From IMG/VR virus record IMGVR_UViG_3300021961_000129, positions 1 to 54,742 of that record: a DNA stretch of 54,742 nt; one strand, 5' to 3'. The stretch is from a virus. The notes under the pieces are model-generated. The model had not been told where the DNA came from. It worked only from the letters and a program-made list of their open reading frames with translations, and made no database searches. Positions 38,701 through 48,208 of the stretch are shown here, in pieces. A program made the translations under genes and the position numbers. Position 1 is the stretch's first letter; each line of letters starts with the position of its first letter.

Positions 38701-41700
38701 AAGAAAATTTCTGATAATAAAAATTATCGGAAATTCTTTGTTGATAATCATTCAAAATTCCAACAGCATTATCAACTGAAGAAACCTTGTCTCTAAATGG
38801 ACCTAAAGTTGATTTTAAATCAAATATATTGAAATATTCAACAACCCCTTCAATTTTTGAATTTTCCCCATAAATTTTATCACCAACACTTAATGCACCA
38901 AAACAATCATTCAACCTAAGTTGATTTAATTTGTTATCCCAACCGTTCTCCATTACAACGGCACTAAAAGTTCTGGAAGTAACTTTTTCTGTTGACTTAT
39001 AACTGGCCTCATCATTTAAAACCATTTCTAAAATAGGCATATCTTTTTTATTGATTACAATGCCTAAGTTTAGTTCATCATTATAAACTCCAAATGTTCC
39101 GGTGGATATTCCGGACATGTCATATGTCAAAGTATTATTTGATGTGTTTACACCTACAACAGGGAAAAATGCGTAATTATATGAAGATGAATTAAAATTG
39201 GCATCTGATTTAGTTTCAGAAGTTAATCTGCAATTTTCTATAAAAATTTCATCTCCAATTGAAAATGGAAATTTCACTTCAGTTGATCCATATCCAGTTG
39301 TTATCAATGGGTTAGATCCTGGAGTATTACTTAATTCTAAAGTAACTAATGAGGAAAGATATGTAATATTATCAATTTCATATCCGTTAGAATTTCTAAT
39401 TGAAATAATTTCCAGAGGTGACCCTAGAGATGTTGAATTTTGAACTATATCAACTTTAGAAACGGATCCATTGTTCAGATAAGATCTAAGTTTTATATTA
39501 GGATTATCCTTAACTAGTAATTCTGGTGGATTATTATATTTTACTCCCCCGGATATAATTTCAATTTTTTCAATAGTTCTAATATCTTTTATACCACAAA
39601 CTGTAGGAACACTAAGTCTTGGAGATAAAGTAGGATCTGTAGGATAATCAAATCCATCTTTAATTCTTTCATAGGAGGCTACTCTACCAATTTTTGGAGA
39701 TATTAACTGAATTACAGCATTGATTCCATTTGAAGTATTAATTTCTTTAATAAATGGAAGTTTTTTGTATCCTCTGCCTCCAAAATTAATTCTTAGATCA
39801 TGAATAGGACCGGAAGCAGATAGAGAATTTGTAGTATATGTATATTCGCTAGAATTTAAGCTCGTAAGTTCAAAGTAATCCAGTTCCTTGTTAATGTTAA
39901 AAGATAATTTTTTATTATCCACAACATTTATAATAAACTTGGAATTTAATGAGTGGTTTACTATTTTTACTTTATTATTTCCAAAAACAGTAGTATCAAA
40001 ACTTAATTGTTTTTTCGATTCTTCAACTGGATTTTTAGAAACTAAATTATAATAAAATACAGCAGGAAAATGTTTATTTGAAGTATCTAAAGTAACATAA
40101 GCCTGACTATTTCCAGGAGTTCCATTTCTAACTATAGCAAAAGTATCATCAACAGATCCAATGATATCTAGCCTTCTTGAACATTGAGAATCGGAATAAA
40201 AATTCAAATCCAAATCTAAAAGACTAGAATCGGATAAATCAAATTTAATAATACTGCCTTTGAAAAATTCTAATGGAGGATTAATAAAATAAAGTTGCTG
40301 AGAAGATGATCCAGTAGAAGAAAATATTATGTTATTGGATTTTTTAATATCACTTTCAAAAGCACATAACTTTATTTTATTAAAATCTTCCTTTAAAACA
40401 TAATAAATTCCTCCATTTAATAATCCATTTATTGGAGTAGATGCAAAGTAAACTACCTTATCACCTGTTTTTACTTTTATATTAGAAGAAGACAAGTCAA
40501 TTGTACTGTCTTGTCCATCCATTACGTCCGAGTTGGAAAAAATTATCTCATTTGCTAATAATTTTCTATTAATTGCATCATATTTTAATTTTACTTCATT
40601 GGTAGAAGTACTTAATATTTTAAAGTCAATAGAATCACCAGATGACAATTCATGATTTTCAGAAGTAGTTACTATTCCAGAAGATCTCTGTAGTATTCCT
40701 TTTATTTGTGGGTTTACTGTTGCGAGAGAATGAGCATATCCTATAACACCAAAAGCCTCGGTCAAATTCCAAAATTCCAAAGAATTAAAGTTTGTACCAA
40801 TTCCTGAAGAAGTTGTAAATCCTAATGTAGACAATCCGACATAATTTTTACCAAGATTTACAGCATAAACTTTCTGATTTTGTTCTAATTTAAAAGATAT
40901 TCCAGAACCAACATTGTTTACATATAAAGAAGTTCCTGCTATTCCTGGATGATAAATTAATTCTTGACCTGTAAAGAATTTATGTCCAGGTAAGTATATA
41001 CTTCTTTCAGGAATAAACCTGGATTCTATAGAAGAAGTACCTAATCCAACAATACTTCTTACTACGCCTGCAGTTCCTGTACCGACAGATTCTTTTGGAT
41101 CAAAAAATGTTACTTTATTTTCTAAACTAAGATCATTTGTTAAATTTTCTATTTTAAACTCAAATGTTTTTGGTAATAGTGTAACGCTTTCTATACCAAC
41201 AGTATGAACTCCTGTATTTTCTAATCTATTTACATAAAATCCAGATTTCTGAGATGATACTCTAGTAATTAATAATCTTTCTGTTCCTATTCCTATAAAA
41301 TCATTGTCATTAAATCCACTAACATCTTTTACTGATATAAATGTGGAAACTCCAGTATTGGCTTCAATATCAATATTTTCTAAAAGATCTACTGTTTTAT
41401 TAACAACTTTAATCTTTCTAAGACCCTCTAAAGAAGAAGCTGTAATTGTAGATATTCCAGAAATCAAAATAATTTCATCATTTACAAGACCATGAGGAGA
41501 ATCGCAAATTCCTGTAACTTTTGTACCTCTAACAATAAAAGATATATTTTCGATTTTCTCATTGTTAATAGAAAACTGAGAAACTTCCTTACCTTTAACT
41601 TCAGAAACTACAATATTAGCTCCTGTACCTTCAGTTTCAGTATTATCTAAAACTACAAAGTCATTAACTTTATATCCAGTCCCTGGTGAAAATATTGATA

Positions 41701-44700
41701 CGCCTTCGATATTAGAAGATTCAACATCATAAACTCTAAATTCCTGTTTATATACATCAGAAACCTTATCAATAAGTTCATAAGAAGAATTTGGATTTTC
41801 TAAGTAGTACGGAGCAATATTTCTACTTAAACTGGTACTGAAAATATTAAAATCTTGATTAAATTTTGGAATGAAATTATTTTCGACTGGAATATCATAA
41901 AACTTTGGTCCAACTACATATGGATAAACCGGGGTAGCAATATTGGTTGCATCTATGTTTACCGAATAAAAATAAGCGTATGTTCCGTTAGGATATTGTG
42001 GAGTTACACAAAATCTTCCATTATTTTCATCTAGATCATTTGAACCAGTGTATTCGTAATCATTTACAAAATAACCTGGTTCAAATGATTGTGGTCTCAA
42101 TTGTGGATTGGTTATTAAATTTAAAATATAACTAGATTTTATTTGTTTTACAGGCCCACCAAGAGTTTCACTAAAACCATATGGACCGTATATTGGATTT
42201 CCATCATATGCATATCCTAAAATGGGAGAATGGGATAATTTTCCAGAAACTTCTTTATTTGTCTCAGTAAAATTATCGGAAAGAGAATATCTTAATTTTT
42301 TAGGAATATAAAAATTTATATATTGTAATTCTAGATCTTTGTTTTTGTTAGGGTATATAAATCCGTCATCTTCGGGAAGTATTTGATTTTTTAATTTTAC
42401 AACTTGATTTATTTTCCACTCAGTAACATTTGCCAAAAATTTGGCATTAATTCCTCTATTAGTAAGAGTAAGTTGAGTATCAGAAGTTCCATATCCAATT
42501 CCACCTCTCAAAATATTAACAGATGTTAGTTTACCATCGGAATCCACAATCGGATCAATCTCAGCAAAAGATCCAGATCCTGAAATAACAATATCAGAAT
42601 CTTTTCTATATCCTCTGCCTTGATTTATTATTTTAACATCAACAATTGTTCCATTAATAACAATTGGTTTTAATATTGCTTGTGATTTTACACTAGAAAT
42701 ACCAACATTTGGCCTCTTATGGAAATTTATAATATCTGTACATCCATAGGAAACTCCACCATCTTCAAGATAAACATCTACAATTGAACCTAAAACAATT
42801 GGTTCTAAAATTGGTTCAATTATAGTTGTTGATCCAATTGCTGATGTACTTTCTATTTGTATTTTAATAGGAGGATATCCAACAATATGTGTACCCAATC
42901 CCAAACTATTAAATTTTGAATAATTTTTTTCAATAAAGTTTAAATTACTTAAAGTAGTACCAATACCAGCAGGAGCTAATTTAAATTTATTGGAATCTAT
43001 AACATCCACATAATAATATATTGAAGTTGATAATCCAGATATAGGAGTACCCGTGGTAGAATATTCTACCAAATCTCCATTACCAAATCCGTGATTTTTA
43101 GCAAAAAAGTAAGAATCAAAGGTATTAATTCCAATAGTATTATTATCAGCAGATAAAATAGAAGGAACTTTAATCTTCCTATTTGAATATCCTTGACCAG
43201 AATCTTTTACGTAAACTTCCGTAATGGTGTTTTTATTTTTTAATGAATTTAAATAATGAATTCCAGAACTAATTCCTGAAATATTAATTTCATTTTGTTT
43301 ACTTATAGAATCATTAAGATTATTATATAACTTAATAACATTATCAGTTAATATGCCGACATGATAATGTGCTCCATCCACAAATCCAGGAACTGGAGAA
43401 TTAGTGTTTGAATCATAAACTATTTCTTCCCCATCCTCAAAAAGAACTCTATTTAAAAATGTGATGGTATTATTTGCTATACTTACATCATTATCCGCTT
43501 TAAATCCAATTTGAATTCTAGATTTGACTAAATTAGATTCCAGAGAACATCCTCTGCCATTTCCCCCACTAATGGTAATTTTTGGTTTGGATTGATAACC
43601 TACTCCTGGAGAAACAATTTTTATTTTTTTAATACTTCCCGATAAATTCACATGGGCTTTTGATAATCTACCATTATCATCGATAATTTCTATTGGTGGT
43701 GGAGTAACGACATCGTAATTTTCGCCAGTATTAATTACTTCAATGGATTGCAAACTACCATAGTAAATATTTTCATCAAAAAGTGTTGGTGACAATAACT
43801 CAACTCCATTTGATAAAAGACCCAAAGCTCTGTCGTTAGTTGTTCTTTTATTTGGATCATCAAATAATCTAGAGTTTGAAAATAAAGGGAATTGTTTGAC
43901 GATTTTTTGATTCTTTAAAGTTTTATTTTCAAATCCGGCTTTCACAACTTGATCTGAGGTTATTCCGGATTTTACATTTATATATTTTTTAGAAAAAACA
44001 TCAGATTTACTATAAGATAATTTAAAATTATTTGCATCCACTCTCGTTACATAATAATAACCAGTTGAAATTCCGGAATCTGGATAATATGAGTTATAAT
44101 AGAGAACATCACCAGACACATAATTATGTGACGGAGTATTAAAAACTGTAGTAATTCCGGAACCTTGGGTACTTACTATTTTTTTATTATCTGTAACAAA
44201 AATTGTATAATTGGGAGTTCCGGTAGAAGTAACATAAAAATTAGATTGATCACTATCAATATAAGTATTTTGAACTCCTGACGGTATTATATTAGAATCC
44301 GGAAAATAATTTGAATAATGATTGGTTTTGTAAATTTTCTTTCTTAAATATTTTGCCTTGTTAATATCAAAATTTTCGTTTAAATTCTGTATTAAAACTC
44401 TATTTGAAAATCTTCTTATTCTATCTCCAGTTTCAAATTCTACAGTAACAATTTTTACTTCTACTTTATTACTATTTTCATCAATTAATTCAACAACCTC
44501 ATTTTGATAAAAAGCAACAGAATCATATAAAATGATTCTAAACTTATTTGTATCTACTTGAGAAGTTAGTTTGATGTTATGTGTTGTTGGTAGATTATAA
44601 ATCCAACTATTAAATTGAACAGAACTTACTAAATTTTTTCCAAATCCAGAAAGTTTAACCCTATCACCAACTCTCATACTAGAAGTAGAAGAGAAATCTA

Positions 44701-45901
44701 CAGTATCAATAACATTAATGATTCTAAAATTTACTGGAGTGGTATTTCCTATACCTACATAGCTAAAAGCAAATTTATTTTCAACAATATCCAATCCATA
44801 TTTAAGATCTTTAGTTATTCCACTGACATCTAAAAACTGATTTGTTGTTTTATCACCATATGTCAACTCAATAAAATCAGAATTTTCAGGTTTTACAAGT
44901 ATTTTTCCACTTTTTGAAAATCCAATAGTAGAATCAACTAAAATACTATTAGATCCAGAGGGAACTTCTTCTAAAATTTTAGTTTTGCCAGATACTTCAA
45001 AATTGCCTCTTAGAGACGTAGAATCTAATGATATCTCATAAAAAGATTTATTATCGACCGGTCTATATTCTACATTAAAAATAGATGCACTTACTGTACC
45101 CACACCGGAAATGTTTTGATATAAAAAATTACCTCTAATACTTATCGGATCTCCACCAGAAATCTTTTCTACAAGAATATTTTTTGTAGAGAAGAAAGAA
45201 TTTGAAGATGGAACTAAAGTATAATCTTGTGGTTTTATAATTTCAATATCTTTTCCATATAAAATTTTAAATAAAAGTTTATATGAAGAATCCGTACCCT
45301 TTGAAATATAAAAATCTTTAGCACTGGTTAATATATTTTCAATTGAAAGTCCTTCAGAAAAATCTCTATTTTCAAATCCAGGAAAAAATTCATTTTTAAA
45401 TTTTTCAAAAAAGTTAGTTAAGAATAAATTGCTTAAGTTTAAAACTGTAGAGTTGACGAAATGTTCTGAAGTTTGAGTTTCAGAAAAATTTAAAAATTCA
45501 GATTTTTCTAAAGATTCAATTCTGTCAATACCACTAAATCCTCTTACACAACCATTAAAACTATTTGTAGTTTTTGATGTATATGTAATAATTTCGTCAT
45601 CTATTTTAAACAATCCATATGAATCTGGCCAACCGCGTGTAGACTCAACGTATATAATATCATCAAATGCAAGAACGTCAGAAGTTAAAATTGTAGATTT
45701 CTGTAGGTCTATAGAATTGAATTTTTCTATATTTTTATATTTTTTGACATTGACAGCTAAGTCAATAGCACCAGACTGATGTTCTAATGACTTATAGTAT
45801 TGTCTCAAAAATTCAACAAATAATGGAGACTCTTGAGATAGAAATTCTGGAATCTGAGACTCCAGTATGGCATCGATTTTAACTCTTTTAATTTCTGACA
45901 T
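32738..45901 (-). CDS. Giant baseplate-associated protein, 4387 aa, with YHYH and beta-propeller-like regions
   Basis: The N-terminus (VKIDAILESQIPEFLSQESP, LFVEFLRQYYKSLEH) and residues 150-230 (FFEKFKNEFFPGF, YKLLFKILYGKDIEIIKP) resemble the conserved start of large cyanophage baseplate proteins, some labelled VrlC-like. Position between gp6 and gp8 is that of T4 gp7; homology to gp7 is not shown. Near residue 1230 is a YHYH-type core (GYAYDGNPIYGPYGFSE). Many GxGYxxxPxIxI units are scattered through the protein. Residues about 2555-2640 carry one CKRDVGYIIDAVSHDVKY module also found in the tail fibre. Residues about 3830-4130 repeat VGxxGxIxxS(x)GxxW, a YCF48/BNR-like propeller. The C-terminus contains YGRYSWGKIYDFQNR. 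Confidence 0.8.
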   Translation of the reverse strand: MSEIKRVKIDAILESQIPEFLSQESPLFVEFLRQYYKSLEHQSGAIDLAVNVKKYKNIEKFNSIDLQKSTILTSDVLAFDDIIYVESTRGWPDSYGLFKIDDEIITYTSKTTNSFNGCVRGFSGIDRIESLEKSEFLNFSETQTSEHFVNSTVLNLSNLFLTNFFEKFKNEFFPGFENRDFSEGLSIENILTSAKDFYISKGTDSSYKLLFKILYGKDIEIIKPQDYTLVPSSNSFFSTKNILVEKISGGDPISIRGNFLYQNISGVGTVSASIFNVEYRPVDNKSFYEISLDSTSLRGNFEVSGKTKILEEVPSGSNSILVDSTIGFSKSGKILVKPENSDFIELTYGDKTTNQFLDVSGITKDLKYGLDIVENKFAFSYVGIGNTTPVNFRIINVIDTVDFSSTSSMRVGDRVKLSGFGKNLVSSVQFNSWIYNLPTTHNIKLTSQVDTNKFRIILYDSVAFYQNEVVELIDENSNKVEVKIVTVEFETGDRIRRFSNRVLIQNLNENFDINKAKYLRKKIYKTNHYSNYFPDSNIIPSGVQNTYIDSDQSNFYVTSTGTPNYTIFVTDNKKIVSTQGSGITTVFNTPSHNYVSGDVLYYNSYYPDSGISTGYYYVTRVDANNFKLSYSKSDVFSKKYINVKSGITSDQVVKAGFENKTLKNQKIVKQFPLFSNSRLFDDPNKRTTNDRALGLLSNGVELLSPTLFDENIYYGSLQSIEVINTGENYDVVTPPPIEIIDDNGRLSKAHVNLSGSIKKIKIVSPGVGYQSKPKITISGGNGRGCSLESNLVKSRIQIGFKADNDVSIANNTITFLNRVLFEDGEEIVYDSNTNSPVPGFVDGAHYHVGILTDNVIKLYNNLNDSISKQNEINISGISSGIHYLNSLKNKNTITEVYVKDSGQGYSNRKIKVPSILSADNNTIGINTFDSYFFAKNHGFGNGDLVEYSTTGTPISGLSTSIYYYVDVIDSNKFKLAPAGIGTTLSNLNFIEKNYSKFNSLGLGTHIVGYPPIKIQIESTSAIGSTTIIEPILEPIVLGSIVDVYLEDGGVSYGCTDIINFHKRPNVGISSVKSQAILKPIVINGTIVDVKIINQGRGYRKDSDIVISGSGSFAEIDPIVDSDGKLTSVNILRGGIGYGTSDTQLTLTNRGINAKFLANVTEWKINQVVKLKNQILPEDDGFIYPNKNKDLELQYINFYIPKKLRYSLSDNFTETNKEVSGKLSHSPILGYAYDGNPIYGPYGFSETLGGPVKQIKSSYILNLITNPQLRPQSFEPGYFVNDYEYTGSNDLDENNGRFCVTPQYPNGTYAYFYSVNIDATNIATPVYPYVVGPKFYDIPVENNFIPKFNQDFNIFSTSLSRNIAPYYLENPNSSYELIDKVSDVYKQEFRVYDVESSNIEGVSIFSPGTGYKVNDFVVLDNTETEGTGANIVVSEVKGKEVSQFSINNEKIENISFIVRGTKVTGICDSPHGLVNDEIILISGISTITASSLEGLRKIKVVNKTVDLLENIDIEANTGVSTFISVKDVSGFNDNDFIGIGTERLLITRVSSQKSGFYVNRLENTGVHTVGIESVTLLPKTFEFKIENLTNDLSLENKVTFFDPKESVGTGTAGVVRSIVGLGTSSIESRFIPERSIYLPGHKFFTGQELIYHPGIAGTSLYVNNVGSGISFKLEQNQKVYAVNLGKNYVGLSTLGFTTSSGIGTNFNSLEFWNLTEAFGVIGYAHSLATVNPQIKGILQRSSGIVTTSENHELSSGDSIDFKILSTSTNEVKLKYDAINRKLLANEIIFSNSDVMDGQDSTIDLSSSNIKVKTGDKVVYFASTPINGLLNGGIYYVLKEDFNKIKLCAFESDIKKSNNIIFSSTGSSSQQLYFINPPLEFFKGSIIKFDLSDSSLLDLDLNFYSDSQCSRRLDIIGSVDDTFAIVRNGTPGNSQAYVTLDTSNKHFPAVFYYNLVSKNPVEESKKQLSFDTTVFGNNKVKIVNHSLNSKFIINVVDNKKLSFNINKELDYFELTSLNSSEYTYTTNSLSASGPIHDLRINFGGRGYKKLPFIKEINTSNGINAVIQLISPKIGRVASYERIKDGFDYPTDPTLSPRLSVPTVCGIKDIRTIEKIEIISGGVKYNNPPELLVKDNPNIKLRSYLNNGSVSKVDIVQNSTSLGSPLEIISIRNSNGYEIDNITYLSSLVTLELSNTPGSNPLITTGYGSTEVKFPFSIGDEIFIENCRLTSETKSDANFNSSSYNYAFFPVVGVNTSNNTLTYDMSGISTGTFGVYNDELNLGIVINKKDMPILEMVLNDEASYKSTEKVTSRTFSAVVMENGWDNKLNQLRLNDCFGALSVGDKIYGENSKIEGVVEYFNIFDLKSTLGPFRDKVSSVDNAVGILNDYQQRISDNFYYQKFSYSIKSDVPYNIWRESVRSTVHPSGFKEFSDLVIYTEPTVVGSSNSTNMKPKILQTDSSLSINLDNEISMYDRPNFVRVYEDTTLEDGSVESVYFNDGINLRPFILNKTNKVLRIDDISDQFDGSSLQQVDGRYADASDLLQSNRDFIMEEVVGFITATYPGITTNIDWDRSICKRDVGYIIDAVSHDVKYKSNNKSIEAGLAYWSGIGTNYVSGETIETISGFKYIVDLSKYIINNVGVKTSYQLANTVGVSSVVYNNITGIATVGTTTSHGLSTTTKNYVVLKDLVFSCDSGGGINTAIFPNLGNGPDGNGPLSPKGFVYEVEIIDSTRFRINPGPSTITHNYVNGGSIQRAFISTTQYIDSRILSDEVCSPTYSENCCADVWTAIGNYVGIITSIIGIGTTAAPSSIIYPSLTRGGQIVGLSTFKLKNKGTPLFSHIIESSNSGVNGISSETNTFVVPNHNFQTGHELIYETDGSPIGIATTSYVIGITSVLMNIDNSNLTGTAILEQGYPVAIQTSITGISTVLVPAGPSFREYLQVVGLATSGIGTDAKFNAFISYNVTTGQPISTSLVLVSGGEGYSVGDVVSVAGTYLGGSSPTNDLSFVVSKVGPTGIQTRANEVYTNVPSTDLSGSLFNITRNNSGYISDVKVVYGASGYAYTSIISVAGTYLGGSTNDYVSFSPSELGTNVLPKSLFVFKLNDNQFRLFGLSTSGTTLDITGLGTGNHIFSYKDPNSSSIISVDGVVQSPLTRKSLIVNLGSPVSTSSTTILEITSGISSLKTGDILNFSEEYMLVKSSGVTSSNFVEVERGFLGSNTGIHTVGVSGTVLTGNFNIVKDIIHFSTAPYGKIGPIGLQTGSIFAGRVFSRSFDASEPKNKNIIVDDISLSFTGIAATEFTLKSGGENTEVLFNDVNSATNISNNPFVFINNVFQVPQSDFTIDGTPNNVIRFLSGTPSAGRISKVAITTGFGYQPRIGAAATVSVSASGTISTITLIGNGSGYRNPPAISIASTIGTGASFTATVGSGGTITGFTIVNAGSGYTSTSLPIINIGIPTGYSNLPVSYITGSSGVGQDAKVTVEVGMGSSIISFKFDEVGKGYRVGDILKVSGITTDPNVGVGFSEFRITVEEVETDKFHSFYPGQFILFEDISSNFNGFRKKFSLVVEVNGVKQILSLKTLTGSDLDITNNIFIFINDILQNPIDAYTFQGSRVSFKEAPKPGSKCTILYYRGSSIDVEEVDPPKTIKIGDEIIIEESADDLFDITQFERVVKKITSSDQLDTFTYSSVGIDTDSTKNRPLRWRKQKKDRIINGTLYSKARPSLQSIIKPNASLIRNVELEDTQIYVDNVFPFFDGTDSLSEDLRDVVIFDSKVIEPAQATSVVSSASSVSAINIEYPGVGYGISLSPVVNISVSAIKIKDPIYNWKGSDNIIGITTFSRFNSIIFGKRVIAVGNSSLYADSEDGINWQTGNIGLGATTNFKSLYSVGVGNSDIIISVGSFGKIAKSVGYSNTISTWTEIDKYVDISIPGFGVAGQSISGYSGTLNDIVYSSTSNTWVTVGAAGSIFVGSGIHTDRFINRFSRTLRDLNSVTFGVDYFVAIGNDGTIVSSNTGLIWELNQSPVVTNLNKVIYAENKFIIVGNNGVILRSITRDSYEVLSTNLTDDLVNIKYNYGFYVVVNSLGNIFYSFDLLNWVPRSTLQPNAIVDLVFDSSLGINGRYIAVGSAGTAIYSEPVVHGATAVSGVNSTTGIVTSITIIDGGFGYSQSEPPAVMIEPDRFSSERIRSVKVKGDHGVIIGINTFISGTPGIGTTSPKIEFVLKSETYDNSTLGVGYSALSSFGINNSQLEKGDYFVITDSNVLTGGSLIGISTLLGGMGQFPNSIIGIAKTFIDGVYRVEDVTTPNSGIVTVTCHFAPMTDNYIKVYKRGENNSGIGTNDFYGRYSWGKIYDFQNRSLSEGGPAKFFAETLNGISGLSTSPKVIRTRGLLSN

Positions 45902-45902
45902 T

Positions 45903-47771
45903 TTATCTTACTTTCTTTCCGTTTAAATAACTTGATGTTGCAACATATTGTGTGGCAGAAATATTTTCACCAGAACTAATAGTATCTTCAATCATATTTA
46001 CCACAGAATTTTGAACGTCAACTTGTAAATACAAATCTTTTAATCCTATTACATCATTTGATTCTGGTATTGCTTGAATTTCAATAAAACCATTTGACAA
46101 AGAAGATGATGTAATGTTAACTACATCAAGAAGGATTTCTCCCCTTCCATAATCTACTGATCCTGCAGTATTCTTAACAAGAACAGGAATATTATTTTCT
46201 AATTTAAAGAAAAATATTTTTCCTGTATTTTCGGAAACTTGAACGTCAGCCATGTAAATGACTTCCGAAACTCCGTCAATGGTAAAACCAGTTGATTTAA
46301 TAGAATATCCATCTTTTTTAATATGAATTTTATTTCCAAAACATATTTCATAAGTTGCAAAAGTATTTAAGGCGGGAGTTAGATCCCTTCTCATTTTAAC
46401 TTTAGTTATATTAGATGTAATGGATTTATCCGAATTATCTATAAGTGAAACAACTTTACTATATTTGAATCTTCCTCCAAAATTATTCACATCAGATGAA
46501 CTTGAATATGTAGTTAATGTGTTTAAAACTTTTGAACGTACTAATTCGGGTCTTGTTGAAGCATTAACATTATAGTAAACAGTACTATCGACTTCAACAT
46601 AAAGATACGATAGATCTATAATTTCTGGTCTAATTCCCGCAATAGAGTATTGTTTTAACGATCTGATAATATCCTGTTTAGTAATCTCAGACAAAAAGTT
46701 ACCATTTCTTGGCTTAATAGATATAAAAACTTTACCATACTCTGGTGGATCTAATTCTTCTCCGCCATATGCAGTAACAGAATCAACATTTGGATAAATG
46801 TATGGGATTAAACCTTTATAATCATTTGATGTTACGGCTCTAAATTGTGAGGCGTAAATTCTTGGGGCTAAATATTTGATAGAATCTATACTTTCAATTT
46901 CATCCCCATTTTGTGATGGAGATTCCGTAATCAAAAGTGATATACCAGAAGTTACGTCAAATAAATTATTATCTACCAATCTTCCAGAAAAAGTAAAATT
47001 GCTAGCTCCATTTCCAGAAGTTCCATTAGTTACAATATAACTTACCTCAATTCTACTATTATTACTTGGACGTTTTCCTAAAATATTATCACCAAATAAA
47101 ATTTCATACTTTTGATCTGATATTTCTTGTATCAAAAATATTCTAGAACTGGAATTTACATTTAAAATATTATTATATGCGGTATAAATTTCTTCAACTT
47201 CATCAATAACCTTGACTCTTATTGTAGAAGTGTCTATATTGGCATTAGGTAATATAAATTTTTGATTTGGTTGTGAATAATTTACTATAAAAGTACTTGT
47301 TAAATATACTCCTTCATATATTTCTAAGTTGGAAAATAGAGCTTTGCCGTTTGAATCGACAGGAGTAGTAATATCTTCCGGTATAGAAAAAATATAATTA
47401 CCATTTGTTACAGCACCAAGAGCTACTTGGCCTGCAAATATTTTTACAGTTCTGGCATTAGTTTGACTCATGTCAATACTAAATGTTACTTTTGCTTTTG
47501 AAGATCTCTTTGATCTAGGAACATATCCAATATTACGTGCAAGGGAGACAACATTTTCTCTAAGAGATGCACTATCAAGAAAAACTTCATTAACTGCCAT
47601 GTTTGTGTTGTAGGCAGTCAAATAACTATTATATGCTAATAAATCAATCAACGTAGAAAAGTTAGAACCTTCAAAATCAAAATCAGTGAAATTGCTATTG
47701 GCACGCAAATAATCTTTGATTTGAGTTCTTAGATCCCCGAAGTCTAAATTTGTAAATTGATTGAATGACAT
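45903..47771 (-). CDS. gp6: Baseplate wedge protein gp6
   Basis: The 622-residue protein (T4 gp6: 660) starts MSFNQFTNLDFGDLRTQIKD and has the hallmark LIDLLAYNSYLTAYNTNMAV then NEVFLDSASLRENVVSLARN, GYVPRSKRSSKA. Further features: FGDNILGKRP near 230 and PRIYASQFRAVTSNDYKGLI near 310, typical of the gp6/J-like baseplate family. gp6 forms the ring joining wedges in the baseplate inner part. Its ATG overlaps the stop of gp25 (TAATG), showing tight coupling. It is followed after one base by the giant 4387-residue gene. Confidence 0.93.
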   Translation of the reverse strand: MSFNQFTNLDFGDLRTQIKDYLRANSNFTDFDFEGSNFSTLIDLLAYNSYLTAYNTNMAVNEVFLDSASLRENVVSLARNIGYVPRSKRSSKAKVTFSIDMSQTNARTVKIFAGQVALGAVTNGNYIFSIPEDITTPVDSNGKALFSNLEIYEGVYLTSTFIVNYSQPNQKFILPNANIDTSTIRVKVIDEVEEIYTAYNNILNVNSSSRIFLIQEISDQKYEILFGDNILGKRPSNNSRIEVSYIVTNGTSGNGASNFTFSGRLVDNNLFDVTSGISLLITESPSQNGDEIESIDSIKYLAPRIYASQFRAVTSNDYKGLIPYIYPNVDSVTAYGGEELDPPEYGKVFISIKPRNGNFLSEITKQDIIRSLKQYSIAGIRPEIIDLSYLYVEVDSTVYYNVNASTRPELVRSKVLNTLTTYSSSSDVNNFGGRFKYSKVVSLIDNSDKSITSNITKVKMRRDLTPALNTFATYEICFGNKIHIKKDGYSIKSTGFTIDGVSEVIYMADVQVSENTGKIFFFKLENNIPVLVKNTAGSVDYGRGEILLDVVNITSSSLSNGFIEIQAIPESNDVIGLKDLYLQVDVQNSVVNMIEDTISSGENISATQYVATSSYLNGKKVR

Positions 47772-48169
47772 TAGACTCTACTAGGTTGTAATACGAAATC
47801 TATAGTTTGGTTGGGAAATGGAAGCCCAACAATATTATATTTAATACTGACATTCAAATCATTAGAATCTTCAGGATAAGAAACTAATACTGACGATAAT
47901 TGAATTCTAGGTTCAAAATTTTTTAATAAAGTTTTGATTTCTAGTTCCAATGAACTCGCCAGTTCAGGTGTCTGAAGTTCGAAAACAGAGTCTTCTGTTT
48001 GCGTACCGATTAAATTATTAAAAAATCTTTCACCTACTCTCGTTTTAACTAAATTTATTACAGATTTTTTAATAGAATCCGCATCATTTAATGATAAAAT
48101 ATCGTTTGTGACAGGATTTCTCACAAATGACAGACTAATATCTTTAAATTTGCGAGAAATACTGACCAT
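47771..48169 (-). CDS. gp25: Baseplate wedge protein gp25
   Basis: 132 residues, the same length as T4 gp25. It has the gp25/gpW family pattern: FKDISLSFVRNPVTNDILSL, then SVINLVKTRVGERFFNNLIG, with ELxxxLExEIKTLLKNFEPR and a C-terminal LNVSIKYNIVGLPFP. Known role: a central wedge protein that with gp6 and gp53 holds the sheath-proximal baseplate. The lysozyme-like family name reflects a distant similarity, not activity. AATAAATA lies 16 nt upstream of its ATG. Confidence 0.93.
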   Translation of the reverse strand: MVSISRKFKDISLSFVRNPVTNDILSLNDADSIKKSVINLVKTRVGERFFNNLIGTQTEDSVFELQTPELASSLELEIKTLLKNFEPRIQLSSVLVSYPEDSNDLNVSIKYNIVGLPFPNQTIDFVLQPSRV

Positions 48170-48184
48170 TACTCAAACTAAGGG

Positions 48185-48192
48185 TATTTATT
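48185..48192 (-). promoter_or_regulatory. Putative late promoter AATAAATA before gp25
   Basis: AATAAATA on the minus strand starts the baseplate block. It is 16 nt from the gp25 ATG, closer than the other sites, leaving a very short leader. Confidence 0.45.
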
Positions 48193-48208
48193 ATATGTAT
48201 AATACATT

